DNA of 13,225 bases from Methylococcus sp. UBA6136. Its GTDB lineage: Bacteria; Pseudomonadota; Gammaproteobacteria; Methylococcales; Methylococcaceae. A program made the position numbers and the translations under genes. This document shows, piece after piece, positions 5,700-13,225 of the stretch; within the stretch, counting starts at the first letter, position 1, and the number at the start of each line of letters is the position of its first letter. Below the pieces are notes generated by a model, which saw only the letters and a list, made by a program, of their open reading frames with translations, was not told where the DNA came from and ran no database searches. The stretch spans positions 1 to 13,225 of the forward strand of contig DIVI01000001.1 in the NCBI GenBank assembly GCA_002423305.1, given 5' to 3'.

Positions 5700-6737
5700 T
5701 CATTTGAGACCATCGAGCGGTGCCCACCCGTCCTGACTCAAGTAAAGCACGGCAATGTCGATAACATAGAACATGAGGATCAGCAGGCTGACCCAGCCGA
5801 CGGTTTTGAGTATCCGACCGGTCGGACGATAGAGCAATCCCACAATTGCGATGCCGGTCATCATCATGGCAGTCTGGATCGACACCAGATGCAAGGGTGA
5901 CACGGCCGCGAACAAGGGGCCCCGAGTGTATGCCAGATCGTCGATAGCCATGATCAGAAGGTCAAAGAGGTTACTGCCAAACAAGCCACTCATGGCCAGA
6001 TCTATGGCACCCAATCGTATGGCCGAAACTGTCACGGCGACTTCAGGAAGAGAAGTGGCCAACGCCACGAAAAAGGTACCGACGAAAGTTTCGTCCCACC
6101 CCATGACCACCACGATATGGGACGCTGTGGTAGGTAAGCGAATTCCGCTTGCAAGCACCACCAATGCTGCCAACAGGTAACCCGACAAGGCCTTGGCGAG
6201 TGATAAATGCTCATGGCGTCGGGTCAATTCCAGTGCGCCATCTTGCCGGATGCTTCGCTCGTATTGGAAGACGGTGTAAACGGCGATCAGGTAAAACGCG
6301 ACAATAATCGGTGTGGCGATACTGATATGGCCCAGCGAGAATCGGGCGCCCTCATCGCCCAGAAGAATAGTAAATGCGACCAGTCCCAGCAGAATGACGC
6401 CGAAGCCAGCCGATAAAATATGCCCCTGACTAAGCCGGGTATAGACCGAGGCGCCTCGATGCAGAAAATCAAGCAGCACGATGAGCAGCAGGTTGAAGAT
6501 ACAGCTACCCACGGCATCGCCGAGTGCGATGTCCGGCGCGTCTTCGATCGTTACGGCACTGATGCCCGTGACAAGCTCTGGCAGCGAGGTTACTGTCGCC
6601 ATCATGGCCAGACCGACCCAAGTACTCCCCAGACCGGTCTTTTCTGCGATCACGTCCCCGAAGAGTGCCAGATAAAATCCCGCAACGCCCAGAGAGAGTG
6701 CCAGGAGGGCCAATTCAGAAAAGACTTGAAGCATCAT
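5700..6737 (-). CDS. CaCA-family cation (Na+/Ca2+ type) exchanger
   Basis: 345 residues, integral inner-membrane protein with about ten hydrophobic helices in two homologous halves. The two alpha-repeats are clear. First: ATVTSLPELVTGISAV (E54) with LGDAVGSCIFNLLLIVLLD (GSCIFN 77-82). Second: FVALATSLPEVAVTVSAI (E232) with LFGSNLFDLLIMAIDD (GSNLFD 254-259). These glutamates and the GSxxFN/D motifs form the ion-binding sites in CaCA exchangers, which move Ca2+ (or K+) out in exchange for Na+ or H+. Which ions this one uses cannot be read from the sequence. A hydrophilic central loop (about 158-182, QYERSIRQDGALELTRRHEH) separates the halves. The start may be either M1 or M2. It is divergent from the SulP gene. 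Confidence 0.88.
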   Translation of the reverse strand: MMLQVFSELALLALSLGVAGFYLALFGDVIAEKTGLGSTWVGLAMMATVTSLPELVTGISAVTIEDAPDIALGDAVGSCIFNLLLIVLLDFLHRGASVYTRLSQGHILSAGFGVILLGLVAFTILLGDEGARFSLGHISIATPIIVAFYLIAVYTVFQYERSIRQDGALELTRRHEHLSLAKALSGYLLAALVVLASGIRLPTTASHIVVVMGWDETFVGTFFVALATSLPEVAVTVSAIRLGAIDLAMSGLFGSNLFDLLIMAIDDLAYTRGPLFAAVSPLHLVSIQTAMMMTGIAIVGLLYRPTGRILKTVGWVSLLILMFYVIDIAVLYLSQDGWAPLDGLK

Positions 6738-6905
6738 GGCGTCAGGTTTTGAAGCTGCCTTAACCAGGCAGTCAGGGTGCAGAGGGTTGCCGGATACGTC
6801 GCGCGTGCTATCTGTTTGGACCCTAAAATCCCGGCATCAACCGGCATTATCCGCTCGTTGCGTAGAATACAGGCACAGCGTTCACCCCATCCCATTCTGG
6901 TACTG

Positions 6906-8561
6906 ATGATAAAAGACATACTGACCTTGCGGTCAACCCGAGGTCTCATGGACACATGGCAGGCCGACATGAAGGCAGGCTTCCTGGTTTCCCTGATTGC
7001 CCTGCCCCTCTGCTTCGGCATTGCAACGGCATCAGGATTTCCCCCCATCGCGGGCATCATCAGCGCCATCGTCGGTGGGCTTCTTATCTCCCATATCAAC
7101 GGCGTGCCGCTGGGCATCACGGGCCCTGCAGCCGGCTTGATCACCGTGCTCTTCTCCGCCGTGCAGACCCTGGGTCAGGGGGATCATTGGGCCGGCTATC
7201 GTTATACCCTGGCCGCGGTCGTCATCTCCGGCGGATTGCAGATATTGCTGGGACTCTCTCGGACCAGCCGCATTGCCGCCCTGTTTCCCGCCGCCATCGC
7301 TCACGGCATGCTGGCCGCCATCGGCATCAGCATCATCGCTCGCCAAGCTCATATCCTGTTGGGTACCCGGCCCGAGGTCGACACTGTCTGGCAAAGCCTG
7401 ACGCAAATTCCCGGCAGCCTGTTTTACTTCAATCCCCTCATCCTGCTGGTGGGCGGTATCGGTCTCGTCATTCTGTTCGCCTGGCCGATGCTCGGTCAGC
7501 GCGGTTTGGGCCGCATGCCGGCGCCGATTGCGGCCGTGGTGACCGGAATCTTGCTGGGTCAGTCATTCAATCTGGAGACCGCCGAACTCTACGTAAAAAC
7601 GGACGATGATGCCGGCCTTTTGCATCAACTGGTCTACACCAAGGCCCCTCAATTTCTCGCCGAGATTCCCGATCGCTGGCAGGACAGTCTTGTATTCCCC
7701 GATTTCGGCCAACTCGCCACCCCCGGATTCTGGGGCGCGGTGACGGCACTCTTTCTGGTTGGCAGCCTGGAGTCGCTGCTGGTGGCATCAGCCGTTGACC
7801 GTCTGGGCAAAACCTCAGCCCACACCGATCTGAACCGGGATATCGCCGCCATCGGCCTTGGCAATGTGGTCTCAGGCCTCATCGGCGGATTACCCATGGT
7901 GGTCGAGATCGTCCGCAGTTCCGCCAACATTGGCTACGGTGCCCGAAGTGCCAACGCCAATTTCTTCCATGGCCTATTTCTTTTGCTGTTCGTGGCGCTC
8001 TTGCCGCAATGGCTTGAGCGTATTCCCCTGGCGACGCTCGCCGCGCTGCTCATCTTTGCCGGCTACCGGCTGGCCTCGCCGAGCACATTCACCCACGCCA
8101 AACGGATCGGCACCGAGCAAATAGCCCTCTTCATCCTCACGCTGGTCGCCGTTCTGACCACCAACATTCTGGCCGGCGTGGCCATCGGCTTGATCGCCAA
8201 GTTGATCCTCAGCCGTTGGCTCGGCGGTCAGGGCACCACGCTTCGTGGACTGCTGTCACCGTCGTATCAAGCCACGCAAACGCTGGATGGGAGCTTCCAC
8301 TTCAGGATCGATGGACCCGCCGTCTTCTCCAACTTTCTCCGATTGAAAGGGGAATTGCGCGCCTTGCCGCAGGGCGAACGCATCGTCATTGATGTCTCAG
8401 CCGCCCCCCTGATCGACCATACCGTCATGGATTTCATCGAACGGTTTCGCGAGACCTACATGAGGACGGGCGGCCAGCTGGATATTGTCGGGTTGAATAG
8501 TCTTGCGGCCCGCTCCGCACATCCCCTTGCCACCCGCACCCAGAAAATTCAAAGGCAATGA
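6906..8561 (+). CDS. SulP-family anion transporter with STAS domain
   Basis: 551 residues from the ATG at 6906. The frame extends to a GTG at 6777, but those 43 residues are basic, unlike SulP N-termini, and no Shine-Dalgarno precedes them. The ATG at 6948 (MDTWQADMKAGF, GAGG four bases upstream) is another candidate start. Near the N-terminus DMKAGFLVSLIALPLCFGIA and GFPPIAGIISAIVGG match the first SulP helices, and GPAAGLITVL and SLESLLVASAVDRL the binding-site region. There are about 12-14 membrane segments in all. The C-terminal STAS domain starts near residue 459 (FHFRIDGPAVFSNFLRLKGE, then IVIDVSAAPLIDHTVMDFI). SulP proteins import sulfate, bicarbonate or other anions, often with Na+. 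The sequence alone does not decide, and no carbonic anhydrase gene is adjacent. No clear terminator follows. Confidence 0.85.
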   Translation: MIKDILTLRSTRGLMDTWQADMKAGFLVSLIALPLCFGIATASGFPPIAGIISAIVGGLLISHINGVPLGITGPAAGLITVLFSAVQTLGQGDHWAGYRYTLAAVVISGGLQILLGLSRTSRIAALFPAAIAHGMLAAIGISIIARQAHILLGTRPEVDTVWQSLTQIPGSLFYFNPLILLVGGIGLVILFAWPMLGQRGLGRMPAPIAAVVTGILLGQSFNLETAELYVKTDDDAGLLHQLVYTKAPQFLAEIPDRWQDSLVFPDFGQLATPGFWGAVTALFLVGSLESLLVASAVDRLGKTSAHTDLNRDIAAIGLGNVVSGLIGGLPMVVEIVRSSANIGYGARSANANFFHGLFLLLFVALLPQWLERIPLATLAALLIFAGYRLASPSTFTHAKRIGTEQIALFILTLVAVLTTNILAGVAIGLIAKLILSRWLGGQGTTLRGLLSPSYQATQTLDGSFHFRIDGPAVFSNFLRLKGELRALPQGERIVIDVSAAPLIDHTVMDFIERFRETYMRTGGQLDIVGLNSLAARSAHPLATRTQKIQRQ

Positions 8562-8744
8562 TCCATTCCATCGAAAGGGCTCTACCCGCATAGCGGTCGG
8601 AAACCGATTGCGTTAAACAGCGAGAAAATGGGAAACTACGGCCCGTAGCGGCTTGTTACCGGGATAATTCATGCGTCCATCCACTTTGTGACCGAGGGGA
8701 TCGCGAAGCTTGAAAGCCCCTATTCCGCCTCATCAAGAATCAGC

Positions 8745-8771
8745 AAACCCATGGGCCACCTCCGGGTTTTT
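8745..8771 (+). terminator. Weak terminator-like stem before the tRNA
   Basis: AAACCC (8745-8750) can pair with GGGTTT (8764-8769) across a 13-base loop and runs into five T residues. It could end the SulP transcript, but the stem is short and its loop large. The 8562-8789 spacer holds nothing else I can identify. Confidence 0.3.
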
Positions 8772-8789
8772 AACGACTGATCACATCAT

Positions 8790-8876
8790 GCCTCGGTGGC
8801 GAAATTGGTAGACGCAAGAGACTTAAAATCTCTCGACCTAACGGTCGTGCCGGTTCGATTCCGGCCCGAGGCACCA
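8790..8876 (+). tRNA. tRNA-Leu (anticodon UAA)
   Basis: 87 nt with encoded CCA. The acceptor stem GCCTCGG pairs with CCGAGGC. The D arm contains AAATTGGTAGACGC. The anticodon loop CTTAAAA (8822-8828) carries TAA at 8824-8826. A long class II variable arm (CGACC-TAAC-GGTCG) and the T arm CCGGTTCGATTCCGG follow. The large variable arm and anticodon identify leucine, decoding UUA (and UUG by wobble). It stands alone in the window and looks functional; I see no duplicated 3' end nearby that would mark an integration site. Confidence 0.97.
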
Positions 8877-8908
8877 CACACAATCATGTACTTGCCAATC
8901 AGGCTTGG

Positions 8909-8968
8909 AACCCGATTAAGCTTGGAGTGCTAAGCCTTGGCCACTCCCGGGGCAACCCAGATCGGGTT
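8909..8968 (+). repeat. Nested inverted repeats downstream of tRNA-Leu
   Basis: Outer arms AACCCGAT (8909-8916) and ATCGGGTT (8961-8968) enclose inner arms GGAGTG (8924-8929) and CACTCC (8942-8947). Together they could form an extended stem in the leader between the tRNA and the P-type ATPase gene. This may be a tRNA processing or termination structure, or a leader element. The match is short enough to be partly chance. Confidence 0.3.
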
Positions 8969-9016
8969 TACACGTCCAAATTACGTTCTCGCAAGTTCAG
9001 CAATGCGGCGCATTGA

Positions 9017-11695
9017 GTGAACCGCTCAGATATACCGACCGGAAACAGCTCCTCAATCACCATGCTGAATGGCCTGACCTGCAGCGAAGCCGGCGAGCGC
9101 CTGCTGCGTGACGGGCCGAACGAACTCCCCAACCAAGACCCAAGAACAGGATGGCGAATCCTGCTTGATATCGTCCGGGAACCCATGTTCCTGTTGCTGT
9201 TGGCGTGCGGGGGGATTTACCTGCTGCTGGGCGAACCGGGCGAAGCTGCCATTCTTCTGGGCTTTGTGGTGGTGGTGATTGCGATCACGCTCTACCAGGA
9301 AAACAAGACCGAGCATGCACTGGAAGCCCTTCGTGACCTCTCAAGTCCCCGGGCCCTCGTCATCCGCGACGGCCAGAAAATGCGGATTGCCGGGCGCGAG
9401 GTGGTCATCGGCGACCTTCTTGTGGTCGCCGAGGGAGACCGCATCCCAGCCGATGCCGTTCTGCTGGATGCCTCGCATATCAGCATTGATGAGTCCTTGT
9501 TGACCGGCGAATCGGTGCCGGTTCGTAAGTCCATCTGGGATGGGATGGCGCTTCAGGGCGAACCCGGCGGCGATGATTTGCCATTCCTTTTTTCCGGGAC
9601 CCTGGTCGTGACTGGCAAGGGCATCGCCAGAGTGACCGCGACGGGGCAAGCCACGGAACTGGGAAAAATCGGCACTGCCTTGGGTGGCCTGGAGCAGGAG
9701 CAGACCCACCTGCAGCTCGACAACCGTCGCATCGTCAAGCGCCTGGCGCTATTCGGGCTCGTTCTTTGCGCCATAACGATTATCGTCTTTGGGCTGTCCC
9801 GCCATGACTGGATAAAGGGGATTCTGGCCGGGCTCACTCTCGCCATGGCGATCCTGCCGGAAGAGTTTCCCGTAGTCCTCACCATCTTCCTGGCATTGGG
9901 GGCTTTTCGCCTCTCCCGCATCCAGGTGCTGACTCGCCGGACCATGGCCGTCGAGACCCTCGGCGCCACGACGGTCCTGTGTACGGACAAGACCGGTACC
10001 CTCACTGAAAACCGGATGCAACTGGCCGGGCTGGTTGCTGGCGGCGGTGCTTTGACGGGCTCATCACTGTCCGGCCAGATTCCCGAGGCCTTTCATAAGC
10101 TCATCGAATATGCGGTCCTGGCCAGCCAGCTGGATCCATTTGACCCCATGGAACAGGAGATCCACGCCATCGGATTACGAGCGGCTAGTGAACATCTGCA
10201 TCGGGATTGGAGGCTGATCAAGGAATACACTCTGTCCAGGGAACTACTGGCCATGTCCTGTGCCTGGGAGTCTCCTGATGGAACGGAGATTATCGTGGCC
10301 GCCAAGGGCGCTCCGGAAGCCATTATCGACTTGTGTCATCTCGACAAAAAGGAAGCCGCGCAGGTCGAGAAGGAGATGCTTGCGCTCGCAAAACGCGGCA
10401 TGCGCGTTCTTGGCGTCGCCCAGGCGCGGGCCAGAAAGCTACCCGGCATCCAGCACGATTTTGATTTCAGCTTTGTCGGCCTGGTGGGTTTCAATGACCC
10501 CATCCGACCGGAGGTGCCCGCCGCCATCGCCGAATGTGTCGCTGCCGGCATTCGGGTAATCATGATGACCGGTGATTATCCCGCCACGGCACAACAGATT
10601 GCCTCGGACATCGGCCTGCCCCAGGGCGATATCGCCACCGGACCGGAACTCAGGGCCATCAGCGATGACGCCTTACGGCAGCGCATCAAGAATGTATCCA
10701 TTTTTGCCCGCGTCGTTCCCGAGCAAAAACTGCGCATCGTTCAGGCCCTCAAGGCATCGGGCGAAGTCGTCGCCATGACCGGTGATGGCGTCAATGACGC
10801 GCCGGCCCTTAAGGCGTCCCATATCGGGGTCGCAATGGGACTGCGCGGAACCGACGTAGCGCGGGAGTCAGCCGATCTCGTGTTGCTGGACGATGCCTTT
10901 TCATCCATTGTGGGAGGCGTTCGCATGGGGCGCCGGATTTTCGACAATCTCAGGAAGGCGATGGCTTACATCATCGCCATCCACGTCCCGATTGCCGGAT
11001 TAAGTCTGCTCCCGGTGCTGCTCCAGGCCATCACCGAAAAATCCTGGCCATTGATCCTGCTCCCGGTTCATATCGTCTTCCTGCAACTCATTATCGATCC
11101 GGCCTGTTCCGTCGTCTTTGAGATGGAACCGGAAGAGTCTGGCCTGATGCTCCGCAAACCCCGACCTATAGGGGAGACGCTGTTCTCGCGGAAGATGGTG
11201 GTGATCAGTCTCTTGCAGGGATTGATAGTCTTGCTGGCGGTGTTCGGGGTCTATGCCTTTGCGCTTCACCTGGCGCGTGGAGAAGATGATGCGCGAGCGT
11301 TGGCCTTCACGACCCTCATCATGGCCAATATCGGACTGATCTTGAGTCATCGTTCAGGGTCCGACGGCCTGCTTAGAACCCTGGGTACGCGCAACAAGGC
11401 CCTCTGGTGGGTGGTCCCTGGAGCATTGACGATGCTGGCCGGAGTGCTCTATGTGCCCGAGTTGCGCACCCTGTTCCATTTCAGCGCCATACCCTTTCGG
11501 GATATTGCCCTCTGCGTGGCCACCGGATGGGGATCTATCCTCTGGTTGGAGGTTTATAAAATATGGGAGAGGCGTCAAAGCGGCCTTCCTCATGGCACCC
11601 ACAGCCTTCGGACGGTGGCGCCACACCCCGTAAAGTCAGCAAAAAGAAGACGAAAGGCCCCGCGCAAGGGTCACAAAAAGTACGCCAACAGGTAA
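9017..11695 (+). CDS. Cation-transporting P-type ATPase (P2-like)
   Basis: 892 residues. All P-type landmarks are present: actuator-domain LLTGESVPV (TGES 163-166), phosphorylation site CTDKTGTLTENRM (D324), KGAPEAI in the nucleotide domain, MTGDYPATA, and the hinge MTGDGVNDAPALKASHIGVAMG (near residues 588-602). The layout of helices (M1-M2 before the actuator, M3-M4, and six helices at the C-terminal end) is that of Ca2+-ATPase-like P2 pumps. M4 reads ILPEEFPVVLTIFLALGAFR where calcium pumps have PEGLP. M6 reads QLIIDPACSVVFEMEPEE, keeping the aspartate but not the other usual calcium ligands. The transported ion is therefore uncertain. The last 35 or so residues form a basic hydrophilic tail (SAKRRRKAPRKGHKK) after the final helix. 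Start: GTG at 9017; an ATG at 9062 (MLNGLTCSEAGERLL) is also plausible, and neither has a clear ribosome-binding site. Confidence 0.88.
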   Translation: MNRSDIPTGNSSSITMLNGLTCSEAGERLLRDGPNELPNQDPRTGWRILLDIVREPMFLLLLACGGIYLLLGEPGEAAILLGFVVVVIAITLYQENKTEHALEALRDLSSPRALVIRDGQKMRIAGREVVIGDLLVVAEGDRIPADAVLLDASHISIDESLLTGESVPVRKSIWDGMALQGEPGGDDLPFLFSGTLVVTGKGIARVTATGQATELGKIGTALGGLEQEQTHLQLDNRRIVKRLALFGLVLCAITIIVFGLSRHDWIKGILAGLTLAMAILPEEFPVVLTIFLALGAFRLSRIQVLTRRTMAVETLGATTVLCTDKTGTLTENRMQLAGLVAGGGALTGSSLSGQIPEAFHKLIEYAVLASQLDPFDPMEQEIHAIGLRAASEHLHRDWRLIKEYTLSRELLAMSCAWESPDGTEIIVAAKGAPEAIIDLCHLDKKEAAQVEKEMLALAKRGMRVLGVAQARARKLPGIQHDFDFSFVGLVGFNDPIRPEVPAAIAECVAAGIRVIMMTGDYPATAQQIASDIGLPQGDIATGPELRAISDDALRQRIKNVSIFARVVPEQKLRIVQALKASGEVVAMTGDGVNDAPALKASHIGVAMGLRGTDVARESADLVLLDDAFSSIVGGVRMGRRIFDNLRKAMAYIIAIHVPIAGLSLLPVLLQAITEKSWPLILLPVHIVFLQLIIDPACSVVFEMEPEESGLMLRKPRPIGETLFSRKMVVISLLQGLIVLLAVFGVYAFALHLARGEDDARALAFTTLIMANIGLILSHRSGSDGLLRTLGTRNKALWWVVPGALTMLAGVLYVPELRTLFHFSAIPFRDIALCVATGWGSILWLEVYKIWERRQSGLPHGTHSLRTVAPHPVKSAKRRRKAPRKGHKKYANR

Positions 11696-11791
11696 TCCAG
11701 CGCATTCACCTGAGGCCTTTGATGCCGTTACCGGGATCCCATGCCTTTTCCCGTCATAAAATACTGAAAAACCTGTCCGGGGACTGCACCT

Positions 11792-11810
11792 AAGCGCTCT
11801 GCATGCGCTT
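11792..11810 (+). terminator. Short hairpin after the P-type ATPase
   Basis: AAGCGC (11792-11797) and GCGCTT (11805-11810) flank a 7-base loop in the 159-base spacer after the ATPase. No T-run follows, so factor-independent termination is doubtful. The rest of the spacer shows nothing else I can name. Confidence 0.25.
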
Positions 11811-11854
11811 TGAATTCATAATTCCAACCTACCCTCTCTCCGTCACGCCTTTCA

Positions 11855-12523
11855 ATGAAAATCGATTTGTTCAGGCTCCTCCTGACTAGCCTGCTTCTGA
11901 CCGTTTCGGCCTGCGTAAAGGCCGAAACGGTTCCTCTGGTTACTGACACTTTCGACTCCGTGTCCAATTGGAGCGCCATCGGTGCGGGAACGGCCAAAGC
12001 GACGGTCACTGCGGAGAAAACCAGGAACGGCTCTTCAATGCGCATCGATTTTGATTTCACCCAGGGCGGCGGGGAAGTCATGGTGCATAAATCGGTCCCC
12101 ATGACACTCCCGGAGAATTACGCAATCACGCTGAAATTGAAGGGCAAAGGAGCCTACCCATTGGAGTTGCGCTTGATCGATGACTCCGGGAAGAATGTCT
12201 GGCGGTATAGCCATCCCGAATTAAGCGCACCGCTGGACTTGCAACCCCTGCGCGTCAAACAACACCAATTTGCATTTGCCTGGGGACCCGCCGAGGGCGG
12301 CAAGCCCCAAAAGCTTGGACTCATCGAGTTTGTCATAGGCCGTGGCGCCGGCGGCAAGGGGACACTCTGGATCGATGATCTGAAACTGGAGCCACGTCAG
12401 CCGGACCAAGCCTATTCAGGCACTCCGGTCATCACTGCCTCCGGTTCATTCACAGGACAAGATGCCCGGAATCTGCTGAATGAATCGTCCGATACGGGCT
12501 GGCACAGCCCTCCGAACCGGTAA
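11855..12523 (+). CDS. N-terminal part of an exported carbohydrate-binding/discoidin protein
   Basis: 222 residues to the TAA at 12521-12523. The N-terminus MKIDLFRLLLTSLLLTVSAC is an export signal. VSAC fits a lipobox, so C20 may be lipidated; cleavage after CVKA is the alternative. Residues about 25-185 form a beta-rich module (DTFDSVSNWSAIGAG, MRIDFDFTQGGGEVMV, LWIDDLKLEP) resembling the CBM11/CIA30-like binding domains of secreted glycan-active proteins. From about 195 a discoidin (F5/8 type C) domain begins, SGSFTGQDARNLLNESSDTG, and is cut after WHSPPNR by the stop. The same frame continues with the rest of the domain after the stop, so this is the broken front half of a larger protein. 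Transcription is probably independent of the ATPase, about 160 bases upstream. No clear Shine-Dalgarno is visible. Function in glycan binding or turnover is inferred from domains only. Confidence 0.7.
   Translation: MKIDLFRLLLTSLLLTVSACVKAETVPLVTDTFDSVSNWSAIGAGTAKATVTAEKTRNGSSMRIDFDFTQGGGEVMVHKSVPMTLPENYAITLKLKGKGAYPLELRLIDDSGKNVWRYSHPELSAPLDLQPLRVKQHQFAFAWGPAEGGKPQKLGLIEFVIGRGAGGKGTLWIDDLKLEPRQPDQAYSGTPVITASGSFTGQDARNLLNESSDTGWHSPPNR
11900..11931 (+). promoter_or_regulatory. Perfect 13-bp hairpin inside the signal-peptide coding region
   Basis: ACCGTTTCGGCCT (11900-11912) is exactly complementary to AGGCCGAAACGGT (11919-11931) with a 6-base GCGTAA loop. It spans codons about 16-26 of the exported discoidin protein. 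A stem this strong early in a message can slow translation or act as an attenuator; no T-run follows. The function is unknown. Confidence 0.4.
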
Positions 12524-13225
12524 CCCGCCTGGCTTCAGCTGGATTTTGGGATGTTACGGGAGTATGGCGGACTCATCATTGACTGGGACCCCAATGACTA
12601 TGCGGCCAAATACCGCGTCGAGCAGTCCGACGATGGTCAGAACTGGCAACATGCATATACGGTCAGCCACGGCAACGGTCAGCGTGACTATCTGCCGCTC
12701 CCGGAAGCTGAGTCGCGCTTCCTGCGACTTTGCATGGATGCTGATCCAAGGGGAATCGGCTACGGGATTCGTCGCCTGGAAATCGCCCCCCTCCCTTTCG
12801 GCAGTTCGAGCCTGCAACTTTTCGAGCGCATGGCACATGATGCGGCGCGAGGACTTTATCCGCGCTACCTGCTGGGCGAACAACCCTACTGGACGGTGGC
12901 CGGCAGTGCAGGAACCCCCGTTTCAGGGGCGAAACGGGAAGCCTTGCTGAGCACGGATGGCCAGGTTGAATCCGATGAGGGCGCATTCTCGATCGAACCT
13001 TTTTTGTACTCCGGTGGCAAGCTGCTGACGTGGGCGGATGGCACCGCCACGCCTTCACTGGCAAACGGCCATCTGCCCATTCCATCGGTCAGCAGGACAC
13101 AGGGCGAGCTGGAATTGACGGTGTCGTTGTTGAATCCGAAGGCATCGAACGCACCTTTTCTGGCCCGCTATCAAGTCACCAATCATGGGCAGCAACCCAA
13201 CGAGGCCAGTCTGTTTCTGGTTGTT
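12524..13225 (+). pseudogene. In-frame continuation of the discoidin protein, past a TAA
   Basis: Immediately after the TAA at 12521-12523 the same frame stays open for 234 codons to the window edge. It completes the discoidin domain: PAWLQLDFGMLREYGGLIID, then YRVEQSDDGQNWQHAYTVSH and SRFLRLCMDADPRGIGYGIR. It then enters a new region: QLFERMAHDAARGLYPRYLL, FSIEPFLYSGGKLLTWADG and ELELTVSLLNPKASNAPFLA. I recall this last region as resembling large secreted discoidin proteins with a sugar-hydrolase-like core, but cannot confirm it. The family pattern suggests a sense codon such as GAA where TAA now stands (one base change). Either the gene is inactivated, the call is a sequencing error, or the product is made by readthrough. 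There is no good start codon right after the stop that would give a whole domain. It is partial at the right edge. Confidence 0.75.

Noticed and set aside
6777..6905. Extended N-terminus of the SulP protein from GTG 6777
   Set aside because: 43 basic residues unlike SulP N-termini, and no ribosome-binding site upstream; an ATG at 6906 or 6948 fits better.
8860..8876. tRNA-Leu 3' end as an integrase attachment site
   Set aside because: No second copy of the tRNA 3' end and no integrase gene could be found in the window.
9553..10005. Long minus-strand frame opposite the P-type ATPase
   Set aside because: The plus strand here encodes the conserved actuator and phosphorylation motifs; the minus reading is arginine/serine-rich shadow sequence.

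Overview
The window looks like chromosome of a free-living gammaproteobacterium. This rests on moderately high GC, the style of the encoded proteins (Blc-type lipocalin, SulP and CaCA transporters, LtaE), and G/C-rich palindromic repeats of a kind common in proteobacteria. No marker in the window fixes the genus.

Left part (1-2922). This is a worn accessory segment between two oppositely oriented paralogous copies of L-threonine aldolase. The left copy (about 91-466, plus strand) is only a 3' fragment; the right copy (1858-2922, minus strand) is complete. Between them lie: a small DUF559 PD-(D/E)XK-type nuclease gene bracketed by a perfect 42-nt inverted repeat, part of a G-quartet-rich palindromic family; a stretch of decayed coding sequence (about 960-1240); a small intact gene resembling a toxin-antitoxin partner; and a PIN-domain (VapC-like) toxin gene that has lost its 5' end and carries an in-frame TGA.

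Middle (2923-8561). These are ordinary intact genes: a J-domain-like protein with a long N-terminal charged/coiled region (plus), a ribonuclease H-fold-like protein of unknown role (minus), an outer-membrane lipocalin of the Blc family (minus), a CaCA-family cation exchanger (minus), and, transcribed divergently from the exchanger, a SulP anion transporter with a C-terminal STAS domain (plus).

Right (8562-13225). A tRNA-Leu(UAA) is followed by a spacer able to form nested stems. Then come a P2-like cation-pumping P-type ATPase with an unusual PEEFP motif and a basic C-terminal tail, and an exported/lipoprotein discoidin-type protein whose reading frame is broken by one in-frame TAA and otherwise stays open to the window edge.

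The three large transporters (CaCA exchanger, SulP, P-type ATPase) suggest an ion-homeostasis neighbourhood, but they are not one operon. The least ordinary item is the nuclease gene inside its inverted-repeat bracket, which could be a small repeat-associated nuclease cassette.
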